Of a DNA stretch of 64,000 nucleotides, positions 48,161 to 56,859 are shown in pieces; within the stretch, counting starts at the first letter, position 1; each line of letters begins with the position of its first letter. This DNA comes from Ornithinibacillus bavariensis (GTDB lineage: Bacteria; Bacillota; Bacilli; Bacillales; Amphibacillaceae). The notes beneath the pieces are model-generated. The model saw nothing but the letters and a program-made list of their open reading frames with translations, did no database searches and had not been told where the DNA came from. The stretch lies in contig NZ_JBNPWZ010000002.1 of NCBI RefSeq assembly GCF_050433565.1, positions 496,001 to 560,000 of the forward strand, given 5' to 3'. The translations under genes and the position numbers were made by a program.

Positions 48161-50896
48161 TTGGATTTTACAGTATTTAAAAATAAATCTGCTAAAGAAC
48201 GAAAAAAGTTATCGAAAGGAAAATCGATAACACTATTAGTAATCGTTTTGTTATTGATTGTAGGGTTCTTATCGGTTGATTTCTTTACTGATCTCATATG
48301 GATGGACTCATTAGGATTTCGTAATGTATTTACAACCGTTCTTGGCAGCAAAGTATTACTTGCAGGTTTAGGATTTATTGTATTTATGATCCTTTCTGCC
48401 GTTACTTTTTTCTGGATTAGAAGTGCATACATTGGTCATTTAGGACATGAGAAGCTCCCACCAATGATGATTCATAAAAAAACAGGTAATGCAATTATTC
48501 TAGTATTAGCTGCTGTCATTGGATTAATAGGAAGTATCTTAGTACAAGAAATTGGCTGGGAGCCTTTATTAAAATTTATGAATCAAGCTTCCTTTGGCGT
48601 GGAGGATCCGTATTTTGGCATGGACATATCCTTTTATATGTTTACACTGCCTTTATTAAAAATAATGTTCAATTTGTTGCTAGGGTTAGCTGTTATATTC
48701 TTTTTAATTGAGGCAGGCTGCTACTCTGTATTTGGTATGTATCGAAAAAGTAAAAAAGCCCAAATTCATATGGGGATTACGTTAGGGTTTGTAGGATTAT
48801 TTTTGGCTGGTTTGCATATGCTGGCTCCGTACGAAACATTGCTTACGAATAAGGTTAATTTGTTTCAAGAAAGTGCGGTTTACGGACTAAGCTATACAGA
48901 TAAACTGATTAACATTCCGACTTCCTATATATTAGCTGGTGTAGCAGTAATAGGAACTGTCTGGATGATTATTGCGATGAATCGCGGCAAGATTTTTTCC
49001 ATGATACTCCCAATCGGTGTATATTTGGTACTAGTAGTGGCTGGACAGCTTGCAAGTGTTGTGGTACAAAGCTTTATCGTTTCTCCTAATGAATTTTCCA
49101 AAGAAGAGCCGTATTTAGCTCATAATTTAGAATATACGAAGGCTGCCTATAAATTAGCTAACATTAAAGAGCAAGAGCATCCAGCTAATGATAGCCTAAA
49201 TGTTGAAATGGTTGAACGTAACCAAAAGACAATTGAAAATGTTCGTATTAATGATGTTCGTCCTTTAGAGGATGTCTATGATCAAACACAAACAATACGT
49301 CCTTATTATTCCTTTAATGATGTGGATATGGATCGTTATTGGGTAGATGGAAAGTATGAACAGGTTTTTATTAGTGCAAGGGAATTGCGAACAGAAGACT
49401 TGTCTGATCAAGCAAAAACATGGGAAAACCAGAATTTACGCTATACCCATGGCTATGGAGTCGTGATGAGTCATGTAAATGAGGTGACCCCACAGGGACA
49501 GCCAAAATATATGCTAAATAATCTTCCACCACAAGGGGTGATGGAGATTACTAGACCACAGATATATTTTGGTGAGGAATCCTATGATGAAGTTATTGTA
49601 AAAAGTAAGAAGGATGAATTTGATTATCCACAGGGCGGAGATAATGCAACGTCACGCTTTGAAGCAGATAATGGTATTCCTATGACAGGACTAAATCGCT
49701 TGCTTTTTGCTATTAATACAGGGAATTTCCGTATGTTAGTCTCTGACCAGATTACGGAGGATAGCTTGCTACTTCAAACACGTAATATTGTTGAACGTGT
49801 AGAGCGAATTGCACCATTTTTCACTTACGATAGTGATCCGTATATCTTTGTAAGAGATGATGGGAGTCTGGCTTGGATAATGGATGCTTACCTAACGGAA
49901 GAACATTATCCATATGCTGAGCCGTATAAAAATGGTAAAAACTATATTCGAAATTCTGTAAAGGTAGTAATTGATGCATATACAGGAGAAGTGAACTTTT
50001 ATGTGGTAGATCCGAGTGATCCATTACTACAAACCTATCAAAATATGTTTCCAGAATTATTTACAGTAGATATTCCTAAGGATGTACAGGCACATTTCCG
50101 TTATCCAGAGCATTTATTTAAAATACAAGCATCGAAGTACGGAACCTATCATATGTCTAATTTAGAGGTGTTCTATAATCGCGAGGATGTTTGGCATTTC
50201 CCAACAGAAAAATATTATAATAAAGATGTTGAAATGGAGCCTTACTTTGTGACGATGAAGCTTCCAGATTATGAAGAAGAGGAATTCATCATGATACAAC
50301 CATTCACACCAAAAACTAGGCAGAATATGATTGCTTGGATGGGAGTCCGTAATGATGGGGAGCACTACGGAGAGATGCTTGTTTATCGATTCCCTAAGCA
50401 AAAGAATGTCTATGGACCGCAGCAAATCGAGAATCGAATTAATCAAGACAGTGTCATCTCCCAGCAATTGAACCTATGGTCTCAAGGAGGTTCAGAGGTT
50501 ATTCGTGGAAACCTTTTAGCTATTCCAATTGAGGACACAATGCTGTATGTAGAGCCAATCTATATAGAATCATCTAATGAAACATCACTTCCAGAAGTAA
50601 AACAAGTAGTTGTAGCTTATGGTGACTATATAGTAATGGAAGAGAATTTCACGAAAGCGATGGAGAGAATTCTTCAAATTGTTGATCCTGAAAACAGTAG
50701 AACTGAAGAGAAGGGTCAAACCAAACCAAATGAAAATGACAAAGAGGATGAACCTATTAAAGAAGCGGAAGGAATACTTCTTGAGGTATCAGACTTATTT
50801 GATCAATACCAAGATGCTCTTTCCAAAGGTGAATGGACGAAAGCTGCTGAACTAATGACGCAAATTGAGAGCATCTTAAAAGAGTTAAAACAATAA
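48161..50896 (+). CDS. UPF0182 family large membrane protein
   Basis: 911 residues from the TTG at 48161 (AATAGGGGGAACAGCA upstream); the frame extends to 48113 without a site. Seven hydrophobic segments occupy residues about 15-310, starting TLLVIVLLLIVGFLSVDFFTDLIWMDSLGF. A large outward domain follows with the family's WENQNLRYTHGYGVVMSHVN and FGEESYDEVIV. A Lys/Glu-rich linker precedes a C-terminal helical tail. The function of UPF0182 is unknown. It ends in a strong terminator. No neighbours suggest a role. Confidence 0.9.
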   Translation: MDFTVFKNKSAKERKKLSKGKSITLLVIVLLLIVGFLSVDFFTDLIWMDSLGFRNVFTTVLGSKVLLAGLGFIVFMILSAVTFFWIRSAYIGHLGHEKLPPMMIHKKTGNAIILVLAAVIGLIGSILVQEIGWEPLLKFMNQASFGVEDPYFGMDISFYMFTLPLLKIMFNLLLGLAVIFFLIEAGCYSVFGMYRKSKKAQIHMGITLGFVGLFLAGLHMLAPYETLLTNKVNLFQESAVYGLSYTDKLINIPTSYILAGVAVIGTVWMIIAMNRGKIFSMILPIGVYLVLVVAGQLASVVVQSFIVSPNEFSKEEPYLAHNLEYTKAAYKLANIKEQEHPANDSLNVEMVERNQKTIENVRINDVRPLEDVYDQTQTIRPYYSFNDVDMDRYWVDGKYEQVFISARELRTEDLSDQAKTWENQNLRYTHGYGVVMSHVNEVTPQGQPKYMLNNLPPQGVMEITRPQIYFGEESYDEVIVKSKKDEFDYPQGGDNATSRFEADNGIPMTGLNRLLFAINTGNFRMLVSDQITEDSLLLQTRNIVERVERIAPFFTYDSDPYIFVRDDGSLAWIMDAYLTEEHYPYAEPYKNGKNYIRNSVKVVIDAYTGEVNFYVVDPSDPLLQTYQNMFPELFTVDIPKDVQAHFRYPEHLFKIQASKYGTYHMSNLEVFYNREDVWHFPTEKYYNKDVEMEPYFVTMKLPDYEEEEFIMIQPFTPKTRQNMIAWMGVRNDGEHYGEMLVYRFPKQKNVYGPQQIENRINQDSVISQQLNLWSQGGSEVIRGNLLAIPIEDTMLYVEPIYIESSNETSLPEVKQVVVAYGDYIVMEENFTKAMERILQIVDPENSRTEEKGQTKPNENDKEDEPIKEAEGILLEVSDLFDQYQDALSKGEWTKAAELMTQIESILKELKQ

Positions 50897-50918
50897 TTGA
50901 TATACGGTAGAAAAAGTT

Positions 50919-50959
50919 AAAAGTGGTATACAGCAAATGAAGCTGAATACCACTTTTTA
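50919..50959. terminator. Bidirectional terminator after the UPF0182 gene
   Basis: Stem AAAAGTGGTAT-A-CAGC / GCTG-A-ATACCACTTTT with T tails; the leftward DUF2512 gene ends 7 bp away. Confidence 0.92.
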
Positions 50960-50965
50960 GCTTTT

Positions 50966-51400
50966 TTATTCTTCCTCATCTAGTTCTTTACTTATTTCCG
51001 GCTGAAGCTTGTGTTGGGGAATAGTTATTGATCTAGATATTTCTTGGTTTTCTTCATCCTCTATCACATTCCTTTTCATGTAGCGATGAAAGAATATCTC
51101 ACAACCAGCAATAACGATTCCAGATAGTAAGGAAGCGTCTGCAAGTTGAATGTTTCTGTCGATAAATATTAGTCCAAGGAGATAAATTCCAACAAATGCT
51201 AATCCAAAATCACCAATTGTTGCCCAAAAGTTAGACACGTTAGGTAATATGAAAGCATCCCCGAGATATGCTACAGTACTGAGGATAAAGCTAATAAGTA
51301 ATATATCACCTAATGAGACACCGTAAAACATACCTAGAATGAACCAAAGTGCGACGGTGGTGAATAAAATTTTTATGATGAAGGAAGGTACATATTTCAA
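50966..51400 (-). CDS. DUF2512 family membrane protein (YndM-like)
   Basis: 144 residues from a TTG at 51400 (AAAGGGGCATCTCGGA upstream). Four hydrophobic helices (about 6-28, 32-52, 57-78, 85-105), with the family pattern SFILSTVAYLGDAFILPNVSNFWATIGDFGLAF; the acidic Asp in helix 2-3 is conserved in DUF2512. A soluble acidic tail follows. The family is largely confined to Bacillaceae and is of unknown function. Monocistronic. Confidence 0.85.
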   Translation of the reverse strand: MKYVPSFIIKILFTTVALWFILGMFYGVSLGDILLISFILSTVAYLGDAFILPNVSNFWATIGDFGLAFVGIYLLGLIFIDRNIQLADASLLSGIVIAGCEIFFHRYMKRNVIEDEENQEISRSITIPQHKLQPEISKELDEEE

Positions 51401-51651
51401 TCCGAGATGCCCCTTTCAAAAAAATATCTTGATATTACATTTCCCAGTAATGTCTTTTCCATTCTAAAAAGTATCTCTATTTATTTTCATTGAAACCATC
51501 TTCTACATTTCGCTATTAAGATAAACAATCAATATGGTGGCGTTTAGTCAGAAGTAATTCAGGGAGCATTGCTTGCCAAATATCTGACAGATCTGGGAAT
51601 GGTAGGTAATGTGAAGATTTACCTACCGAAGATTGGGCGAGGTCATTAGAA

Positions 51652-52020
51652 ACGGTATCCAAAAGCCAGGATTTCCACCCAAAAATCATTACAATCATGA
51701 GAAACGGTAACCAAAGTACATATTGCTTCCCAAATATCAGCTCAGCCAAGAAAAACGGTAACCAAAGCACATATTGCTTCCCGAAAATCAGTCCAGCCAA
51801 GAAAAACGGTAACCAAAGCACATATTGCTTCCCAAAAATCAGCTCATCCATAGAAAACGGTAACCAAAGCACATAATGCGCCCCAAAAACCAGTTCATCC
51901 ATGAGAAATGGTAACCAAAGTACATATTGCTTCCCAAAAATCAGCTCATCCATAAAAAACGGTAATCAAAGTGCATATTGCTTCCCAAAAATCAACTCAT
52001 CCATAGAAAAACGGTAACCA
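51652..52020. repeat. Minisatellite: eight 51-bp units
   Basis: Copies of an ACGGTAACCAAAG-centred unit start at about 51652 (degenerate), 51704, 51755, 51806, 51857, 51908, 51959 and 52011, at 51-52 bp spacing. Each contains AAGCACATATTGCTT, with 5-bp inverted arms, and CCCAAAAATCAGC. On the minus strand the unit reads as a 17-residue repeat (FGKQYVLWLPFLMDELI), open because 51 is a multiple of three, but the frame's ATG lies inside the array with no ribosome site. The flanks 51401-51651 and 52021-52286 hold no gene I can support. Confidence 0.85.
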
Positions 52021-52286
52021 AAGCAAGTATACCTGCGCTGGCACTAAGTTTTATATCAAGAGATAATCCATAGTAACTTATTGTGAAGAGATAATGAATG
52101 TAAATTAACCTTTGTTTCTGAAGCGATAAGGGAGCAAGTTTTCGCTGGTAAAATTACCGGAAAGTTGATTTTCGGTACAATATTAAAGGGTTTAAAAATT
52201 TCCCAGAGTGTTTTATTGTAGGAGAAATTAAAATGAATGATGTGCATGTCTGTTTTAGATGTAATTTATGCTATACTGCTCTTCTG

Positions 52287-52496
52287 TTATGGAAGAATTG
52301 TAAAATTATTCTCTATTAGTGTCATTACAATAGTATCCTCCGAAAGTAATTTTTCATCATACTCTATTTTGACCTCACCATCATTGGTATCTACTAATAC
52401 CCTCTCAACCCCTGTAAGTTGATTTAAAATCTCTTCCATTCTATAAATATTTGGTTCCTTAGTAGCCTCTTTTACGAATAGTGTATATTCGCGCAT
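52287..52496 (-). CDS. Small HMA-like domain protein lacking the metal CxxC
   Basis: 69 residues; GAAAAGGATG lies about eight bases before the ATG. The beta-alpha-beta order (TLFVKEATKEPNIYRMEEILNQLTGVERVLVDTNDGEVKIEYDEKLLSEDTIVMTLIENNF) follows the ferredoxin-like heavy-metal-associated fold, but the loop that carries Cys-x2-Cys in copper chaperones is occupied by KEATKEPN. Copper binding is therefore unlikely; a protein-protein or regulatory role is possible. Monocistronic. Confidence 0.6.
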   Translation of the reverse strand: MREYTLFVKEATKEPNIYRMEEILNQLTGVERVLVDTNDGEVKIEYDEKLLSEDTIVMTLIENNFTILP

Positions 52497-52671
52497 CGCA
52501 AAACATCCTTTTCGTTTTCTTTAGTTTTTGATGAGGTAAATTTTCTATACGTGAAATGGTTGTAACAGGTCAACCTTATTTTGACATATGTTTGTATGGT
52601 AGGGCGATAAATGTCCTTTTTCACATAACTCCAAACAAAATAAACAATGTTAACATCAAGGGGGATATGAA

Positions 52672-53295
52672 ATGTATTATCAGCAACCAAATTATTACTA
52701 TGGGTACTATCCTTATCCAGTCCCAGCCTATCGAGTGCCAGAGCCAATACCTACAGACGAGATTCAGCGAATCAGTGGTGAGGCGACGTGGACAATGGGG
52801 GGAGAGAGTACTAAATGTGGATTATCTTGGTCAACGAATAATCATATGACTGTTGCTGTCGGGAATAATTCACCTTATACATGTGGTCAAAGGATTCGAG
52901 TGCGAAATCCGGAAACCGGTAAAGCAATTAATGCTACTGTTGTCGATACTGTACATGGCTTTCCAAATAATCGAATAAATTTACATCGAAGAGCATTTGA
53001 AGCGTTAGGTGCAAATCCAAATCAGGGAATTCTTCATATCGAAATTGAACCGGTTCGAGATGAAGAAGAAGGAAGAAAGGGTGAATACCTACAGGAAATT
53101 GTTCAAACTGCTTTTTCACAAGCCAATGTAAGGGGATATGATTTTCTCGGAAAAACGGAAGACACATCTTCATTCGTAACTGAAAACTATAACTTCTTTG
53201 TCCAAACAAATGAAGGAGATTATAGTGTGAGAGGAACTGTGTCATTTCATCCAGAATCCGACCAAATAGCCGCCCTAAATTTAGAAATAATTTAG
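52672..53295 (+). CDS. Double-psi beta-barrel (RlpA/expansin-like) protein with DUF3889-like C-terminus
   Basis: 207 residues; AAGGGGGATATGAA precedes the ATG. The N-terminus is Tyr/Pro-rich (MYYQQPNYYYGYYPYPVPAYR) with no signal peptide, as in several spore-surface proteins. Residues about 38-125 form a barwin-like double-psi barrel (GEATWTMGG, MTVAVGNNSPYTCGQRIRVRNP, ATVVDTVHG), and residues about 140-207 resemble DUF3889 (FSQANVRGYDFLG... VSFHPESDQIAALNLE). The lack of a secretion signal and the neighbours suggest a spore coat or crust role; this is inference. Confidence 0.65.
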   Translation: MYYQQPNYYYGYYPYPVPAYRVPEPIPTDEIQRISGEATWTMGGESTKCGLSWSTNNHMTVAVGNNSPYTCGQRIRVRNPETGKAINATVVDTVHGFPNNRINLHRRAFEALGANPNQGILHIEIEPVRDEEEGRKGEYLQEIVQTAFSQANVRGYDFLGKTEDTSSFVTENYNFFVQTNEGDYSVRGTVSFHPESDQIAALNLEII

Positions 53296-53405
53296 TAGTT
53301 ATAGAGAATTTCTATAGACATAGGCATTTTACAGTGACATTACGATTGGAATAAAAATATACTATTTTATGAATCCAAATAGATTAAATAATAAGGATGA
53401 CCTGA

Positions 53406-53759
53406 ATGATCAACGGTTGGTTTGATTTTATCTTATTAGTATTTGCTTCCTTTCGATTAACTAGGCTGATTGTTTATGATAAGATAACACGATTTATACG
53501 GCAGCCTTTTCATAAAGAAGTTGAAGAAGTGGACTCGAATGGTGATGTAATAACCTTTATTGAAATAAAGGGGAAGGGATTACGACATTGGATAGGTGAG
53601 CTATTGAGCTGCTATTGGTGTACAGGAATATGGTGTACAGCAATTTTAATTGTCGTCTATTTACTTTGGCCAGTTGGTGGGGAAGTATTAATTGTTCTTT
53701 TAGCTGTTGCTGGTGCAGCTGGAATCTGTGAGGCAATTTTACAGCGATTGATAGATTAA
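53406..53759 (+). CDS. DUF1360 family membrane protein
   Basis: 117 residues. DFILLVFASFRLTRLIVYDKITRFIR and ELLSCYWCTGIWCTAILIVVYLLWP (with the conserved Cys-x2-Cys-x4-Cys at the membrane edge) are the DUF1360 hallmarks. Two to three hydrophobic helices. Some relatives are sporulation-associated in Bacillus. AAGGATGACCTGA is upstream. It follows the barwin-like gene by 110 bp and precedes a 35-residue Cys peptide gene by 25 bp, forming a likely small operon. Confidence 0.8.
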   Translation: MINGWFDFILLVFASFRLTRLIVYDKITRFIRQPFHKEVEEVDSNGDVITFIEIKGKGLRHWIGELLSCYWCTGIWCTAILIVVYLLWPVGGEVLIVLLAVAGAAGICEAILQRLID

Positions 53760-53784
53760 TCCGGATTTATAAAGGAGGTTGCAT

Positions 53785-53892
53785 ATGAACAAAGAAGTCA
53801 AGGAAACTAATCATACCTCCACATCAAAACCACAACAAAAAAGGTTGAAAAAATCTGGATGTGGATGTGGTCGAAGAATAAAAAAACAATAG
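53785..53892 (+). CDS. 35-residue basic peptide with CGCG motif
   Basis: ATG with a perfect AAAGGAGG seven bases upstream and TAG at 53890-53892. MNKEVKETNHTSTSKPQQKR, then a Lys-rich stretch with Cys-Gly-Cys-Gly-Arg-Arg near the end. I do not recognise it. The Ser/Thr/Lys/Gln composition resembles small acid-soluble or coat-associated spore peptides, and the Cys pair could crosslink or bind metal. It is the last gene before a strong terminator. Confidence 0.65.
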   Translation: MNKEVKETNHTSTSKPQQKRLKKSGCGCGRRIKKQ

Positions 53893-53944
53893 AGAAAGGC
53901 AAAGGAACGAACATCTCGTTGTTCCTTTGCCTTTCTTTATTATT
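53893..53944. terminator. Strong bidirectional terminator
   Basis: 16-bp perfect stem AGAAAGGCAAAGGAAC / GTTCCTTTGCCTTTCT, 12-nt loop. It terminates the small-peptide operon and, leftward, the flotillin gene. Confidence 0.92.
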
Positions 53945-55520
53945 TCGTTATTTCTTCTTCTACTATTACTTTAGGTGTTTCATCCTGAACTGGTTTTGTT
54001 TCTTTAAGTTCAAAGGACAGACCGTCGCGATCAGCTACTTGTAATTTATTATTACCAACTAATCCTTCTAAAAGCTCTTTGACATCAATTCCTGAGGAGG
54101 CTTTTAAGGTTTCCTGTAGAGATGCCATTAAGTCAGTAGCATAACTAGTGACTTTATTTGCACCTCCATCTTTTCCGTTACCGCCTGTATCCACAACTGT
54201 AATTTTATCGATATTTCCTAATGGACTAGCAATTTCTTTCGCATACTGTGGAAGCATACGGACAACCATATCTAGAACTGCTGCCTGACCATATTGTTCA
54301 AATGCTTCAGCAATTTTACGCTTAGCCTCAGCTTCCGCAAGACCCTTCAGACGAATGATTTCAGCTTCCGATTCACCCTGTGCACGTTGTGCTTCTGCTT
54401 TCGCCAAACCGTCGACACGAATCTTCTCAGCTTGAGCTTTTGCCTCAGACTCAATTCGATATTGATTTGCATCAGCGGATGCTATTTGTTTTGCTTTATC
54501 AGCAATCGCAGCTTGCTCAACTGCATATCGGTCTGCATCGGCTTTCTTTTTAACCTCTGAGTCATATTGCTTTTCACGACGTAAGATTTCTTTTTCTTCA
54601 AGTTCGATTTGCTTTTGACGTTCAATAATCTTAATTTGCATCTCTTGTTCAGTTACTTCTTGTTTAGCGCGTGCGGTTTCTAAATCATATGCTTGGTCTG
54701 CTCGAGCCTTGGCAATATCTTGCTCTCGTCTAAATTCAGCAGTTTTTAATTGGTTTTCTTTCTCTGCTTCAGCAACCTCAGTAGCACGCTCTAGTTCAGC
54801 CTTCTTCGCTTCTTTATCAGCTTCTGCTTGTTTGATTCGAGTTTCTTTATCAGCTTCTGCTGTAGCTATATCTGCGTCACGTCTAACTTGTGCGATACGC
54901 GGCTTTCCTAAAGAGTCGAGGTATCCGTTCTTATCACGAACATCCTTAATTGTAAAGGAAACGATATTTAATCCCATTTTCGCTAAGTCCTGGGACGCGA
55001 CACGTTGCACTTCTTGTGAGAACTTGTCTCGATTTTTATAGATCTCTTCAACTGTCATAGAACCGAGGATAGAACGAAGATGACCTTCAAGAACTTCCTT
55101 TGCCTCACTTTCACGGTCCTCTTTCGTTTTACCTAAGAATTGCTCTGCAGCAGTAGCTATTTCATTTACAGTTCCACCAATTTTAATGATAGCTGTACCA
55201 TCAGCCATTACTGGTACACCTTGTTCTGTATATACTTCAGGAGTTGTAACATCTAGTTTGCTAGATAGTAGACTTAAAGGTTCGGCTTGTTGGAATACTG
55301 GCAGAACGAAGGTACCGCCACCACGAATAATTTTGATCTTGTTACCTGATTCGTCTGTATGTACTGTTTTACCATTACCTAAATAGCTTCCTGTCACAAT
55401 TAATGCCTCATCCGGACCAGCAGTACGGTATTTCTTAACAAAGACTGCAATAAGTGCAATGACCAGAAAAACAGCGATTGCGATGAGGATGGTAAAGCCA
55501 CTAATAATACCTAAATCCAT
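53940..55520 (-). CDS. floT: Flotillin (FloT/YuaG)
   Basis: 526 residues. A single N-terminal membrane anchor (ISGFTILIAIAVFLVIALIAVFV) is followed by the SPFH/band-7 domain (about 30-190) and a long Ala/Glu/Lys-rich coiled coil with repeated AEAE and ADKEA heptads (about 215-390), ending in a conserved DMVVRMLPQYAKEIASPL. Flotillins scaffold functional membrane microdomains, supporting protease, oxidase and signalling complexes. It lies 46 bp after an NfeD gene that has a sigma-W-like promoter, the same order as B. subtilis yuaF-yuaG. Cell-envelope stress control is inferred from that promoter. Confidence 0.93.
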   Translation of the reverse strand: MDLGIISGFTILIAIAVFLVIALIAVFVKKYRTAGPDEALIVTGSYLGNGKTVHTDESGNKIKIIRGGGTFVLPVFQQAEPLSLLSSKLDVTTPEVYTEQGVPVMADGTAIIKIGGTVNEIATAAEQFLGKTKEDRESEAKEVLEGHLRSILGSMTVEEIYKNRDKFSQEVQRVASQDLAKMGLNIVSFTIKDVRDKNGYLDSLGKPRIAQVRRDADIATAEADKETRIKQAEADKEAKKAELERATEVAEAEKENQLKTAEFRREQDIAKARADQAYDLETARAKQEVTEQEMQIKIIERQKQIELEEKEILRREKQYDSEVKKKADADRYAVEQAAIADKAKQIASADANQYRIESEAKAQAEKIRVDGLAKAEAQRAQGESEAEIIRLKGLAEAEAKRKIAEAFEQYGQAAVLDMVVRMLPQYAKEIASPLGNIDKITVVDTGGNGKDGGANKVTSYATDLMASLQETLKASSGIDVKELLEGLVGNNKLQVADRDGLSFELKETKPVQDETPKVIVEEEITK

Positions 55521-55566
55521 TCAAAATCCCCCTTGTAAAAAATTAAATACGACTTATATAACCGTA

Positions 55567-56109
55567 TTAGGATAAAGACATCTCGGAATCTAGATCATAT
55601 GGAATGACATATAATACCCTATCCTTGATTTCTAGAACTAAAACCTCTGTACCTTCTGGAATTGGCTTGTTTTCATAACTCGTTGCAGGTCGTGTAACCA
55701 TCCCGCTCTTTCCATCGATAACAACTTCACCAAATCCATCCATAGGTACGGAAATAATTACCTTTCCAACTCTCCCTTTTAAAGATTCTTCGGTAAAGGC
55801 AATAGATTCCTCTGCTGATGATAGTGGAATTAATACGAAGAAATGGAGTAAAGCACTCATGATAAAAGCAAAAGCGAGAGAAATCAGGAGAATTGCTGTA
55901 CTTGACATTGGTGTAACTAGCTCTAAAACATACCCAGAAGAGGATAAGAAAACAATGAAGGCTAATAGTAGAGTTGGATTAAAAAATGGAATACCTTCAC
56001 TAATCCCATCCATTATATCCCCGAAGAAAAGATATAAAACAGTAAGGCATCCAAAAATGATTAGTGAACCCAAGTAAATCGTCTGAATATCCACCCCAAA
56101 TAATGTCAT
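55567..56109 (-). CDS. NfeD family membrane protein (YuaF-like)
   Basis: 180 residues from the ATG at 56109; two ATGs upstream (56118, 56115) overlap the AGGATG site and are poorly spaced. Four hydrophobic helices (about 8-100) then a soluble OB-fold domain (LKGRVGKVIISVPMDGFGEVVID... VLVLEIKDRVLYVIPY) of the NfeD type. NfeD proteins work with flotillins or stomatins; the serine-protease domain of long NfeD is absent. First gene of the nfeD-floT operon. Confidence 0.88.
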   Translation of the reverse strand: MTLFGVDIQTIYLGSLIIFGCLTVLYLFFGDIMDGISEGIPFFNPTLLLAFIVFLSSSGYVLELVTPMSSTAILLISLAFAFIMSALLHFFVLIPLSSAEESIAFTEESLKGRVGKVIISVPMDGFGEVVIDGKSGMVTRPATSYENKPIPEGTEVLVLEIKDRVLYVIPYDLDSEMSLS

Positions 56110-56151
56110 TTGCATCATCCTATCTATTGATTCGAAATTCCGATTACCTAC

Positions 56152-56180
56152 TATACGATTCTATTGTATAGGAAGTTTCA
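56152..56180 (-). promoter_or_regulatory. Sigma-W promoter of nfeD-floT
   Basis: On the minus strand TGAAAC (56180-56175), 17-bp spacer, CGTATA (56157-56152), matching the sigma-W consensus TGAAAC-N16/17-CGTA. The B. subtilis orthologous operon is a known sigma-W target. Confidence 0.75.
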
Positions 56181-56261
56181 AAAAATATAAATAATTTTTT
56201 CAAAACTCTACTTTATAACTGTTTTCTACAAAACTTAATATAATGTTATTGAAAAAAGAAT

Positions 56262-56291
56262 TTGACAAAAATGTGAACAAATGAATAATAT
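56262..56291 (+). promoter_or_regulatory. Sigma-A promoter of the small membrane protein gene
   Basis: TTGACA (56262-56267), 18-bp spacer, TAATAT (56286-56291), 25 bp before the ATG. Confidence 0.65.
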
Positions 56292-56315
56292 AGATGTAGA
56301 GGGGGATGGTTTACT

Positions 56316-56540
56316 ATGAATCCATCAAAGATTTTGAGGGCAGTAAGCTTTATTAGTGGTATTTTAATAACCATTGGTCTTTTATTATTTATTTATGGCT
56401 TGTTTGTTAATAATGTAAGCGCTCTAATCGGGATAGGAATTGGGATAACAATGGGTGGAGTGTTTATTTTCATCATGGGAATCTTCTTGGTAGCGACAGA
56501 AGAAGTGGTGGAAAAGCATAAACAAAAGACTTTTTTATAA
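56316..56540 (+). CDS. 74-residue two-helix membrane protein
   Basis: ATG after AGAGGGGGATGGTTT. Family not recognised. Two hydrophobic helices (about 7-30 and 36-60; FISGILITIGLLLFIYGLF and ALIGIGIGITMGGVFIFIMG, the second with Gly-x-Gly repeats suggesting tight helix packing), then a charged tail EVVEKHKQK. It has its own promoter and terminator and is divergent from nfeD-floT and convergent with the qox operon. Function unknown. Confidence 0.65.
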   Translation: MNPSKILRAVSFISGILITIGLLLFIYGLFVNNVSALIGIGIGITMGGVFIFIMGIFLVATEEVVEKHKQKTFL

Positions 56541-56574
56541 AATAAGAGCTCTGTCTTATGACAGAGCTCTTATT
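56541..56574. terminator. Bidirectional terminator after the small membrane gene
   Basis: Perfect 15-bp stem AATAAGAGCTCTGTC / GACAGAGCTCTTATT with a TTAT loop; also ends the qox operon in the other direction. Confidence 0.9.
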
Positions 56575-56858
56575 TACATATAACCCCATATTAAAGTTAG
56601 GAGTGTACCAAAAACAGTTACTAAAGCAATGGCAATACCATAATAGATACCCGTATAGATCGCATTTTTATCCTGTGACTCTCCAGCGTGCATAAAAAAT
56701 ACTAACTGTAATGCTGCTTGAATAAAAGCAGTTATAAGCAATATTGTCATACCAACTTGAAATGACATATCTGTAAAATAAACGCTCAGTGCAATAGCCG
56801 TTAGAACAAGGGAGAAAATAAATCCCATTACCTGTTTTGCAGGAAATAGTTCTCTCAT
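56574..56858 (-). CDS. qoxD: Cytochrome aa3 quinol oxidase subunit IV
   Basis: 94 residues, three membrane helices. PAKQVMGFIFSLVLTAIALSVYFTDMSF and AFIQAALQLVFFMHAGES are typical of QoxD; the His in FFMHA and the quinol-oxidase type of loop match. It is the last gene of qoxABCD, starting within the qoxC stop region. The subunit stabilises the complex. It is shorter than the B. subtilis QoxD (about 124), lacking its His-rich C-terminal tail, which may be replaced functionally by the tail of QoxA here. Confidence 0.93.
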   Translation of the reverse strand: MRELFPAKQVMGFIFSLVLTAIALSVYFTDMSFQVGMTILLITAFIQAALQLVFFMHAGESQDKNAIYTGIYYGIAIALVTVFGTLLTLIWGYM

Positions 56859-56859
56859 C

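Noticed and set aside
51516..51953. 145-codon minus-strand frame encoding 17-residue repeats (QYVLWLPF)
   Set aside because: The ATG lies inside the array without a ribosome site; the frame is open because the 51-bp period is a multiple of three. Kept as a repeat, not a gene.
52056..52247. 63-codon minus-strand frame after the 51-bp array
   Set aside because: No ribosome site, no recognisable features, AT-rich composition.
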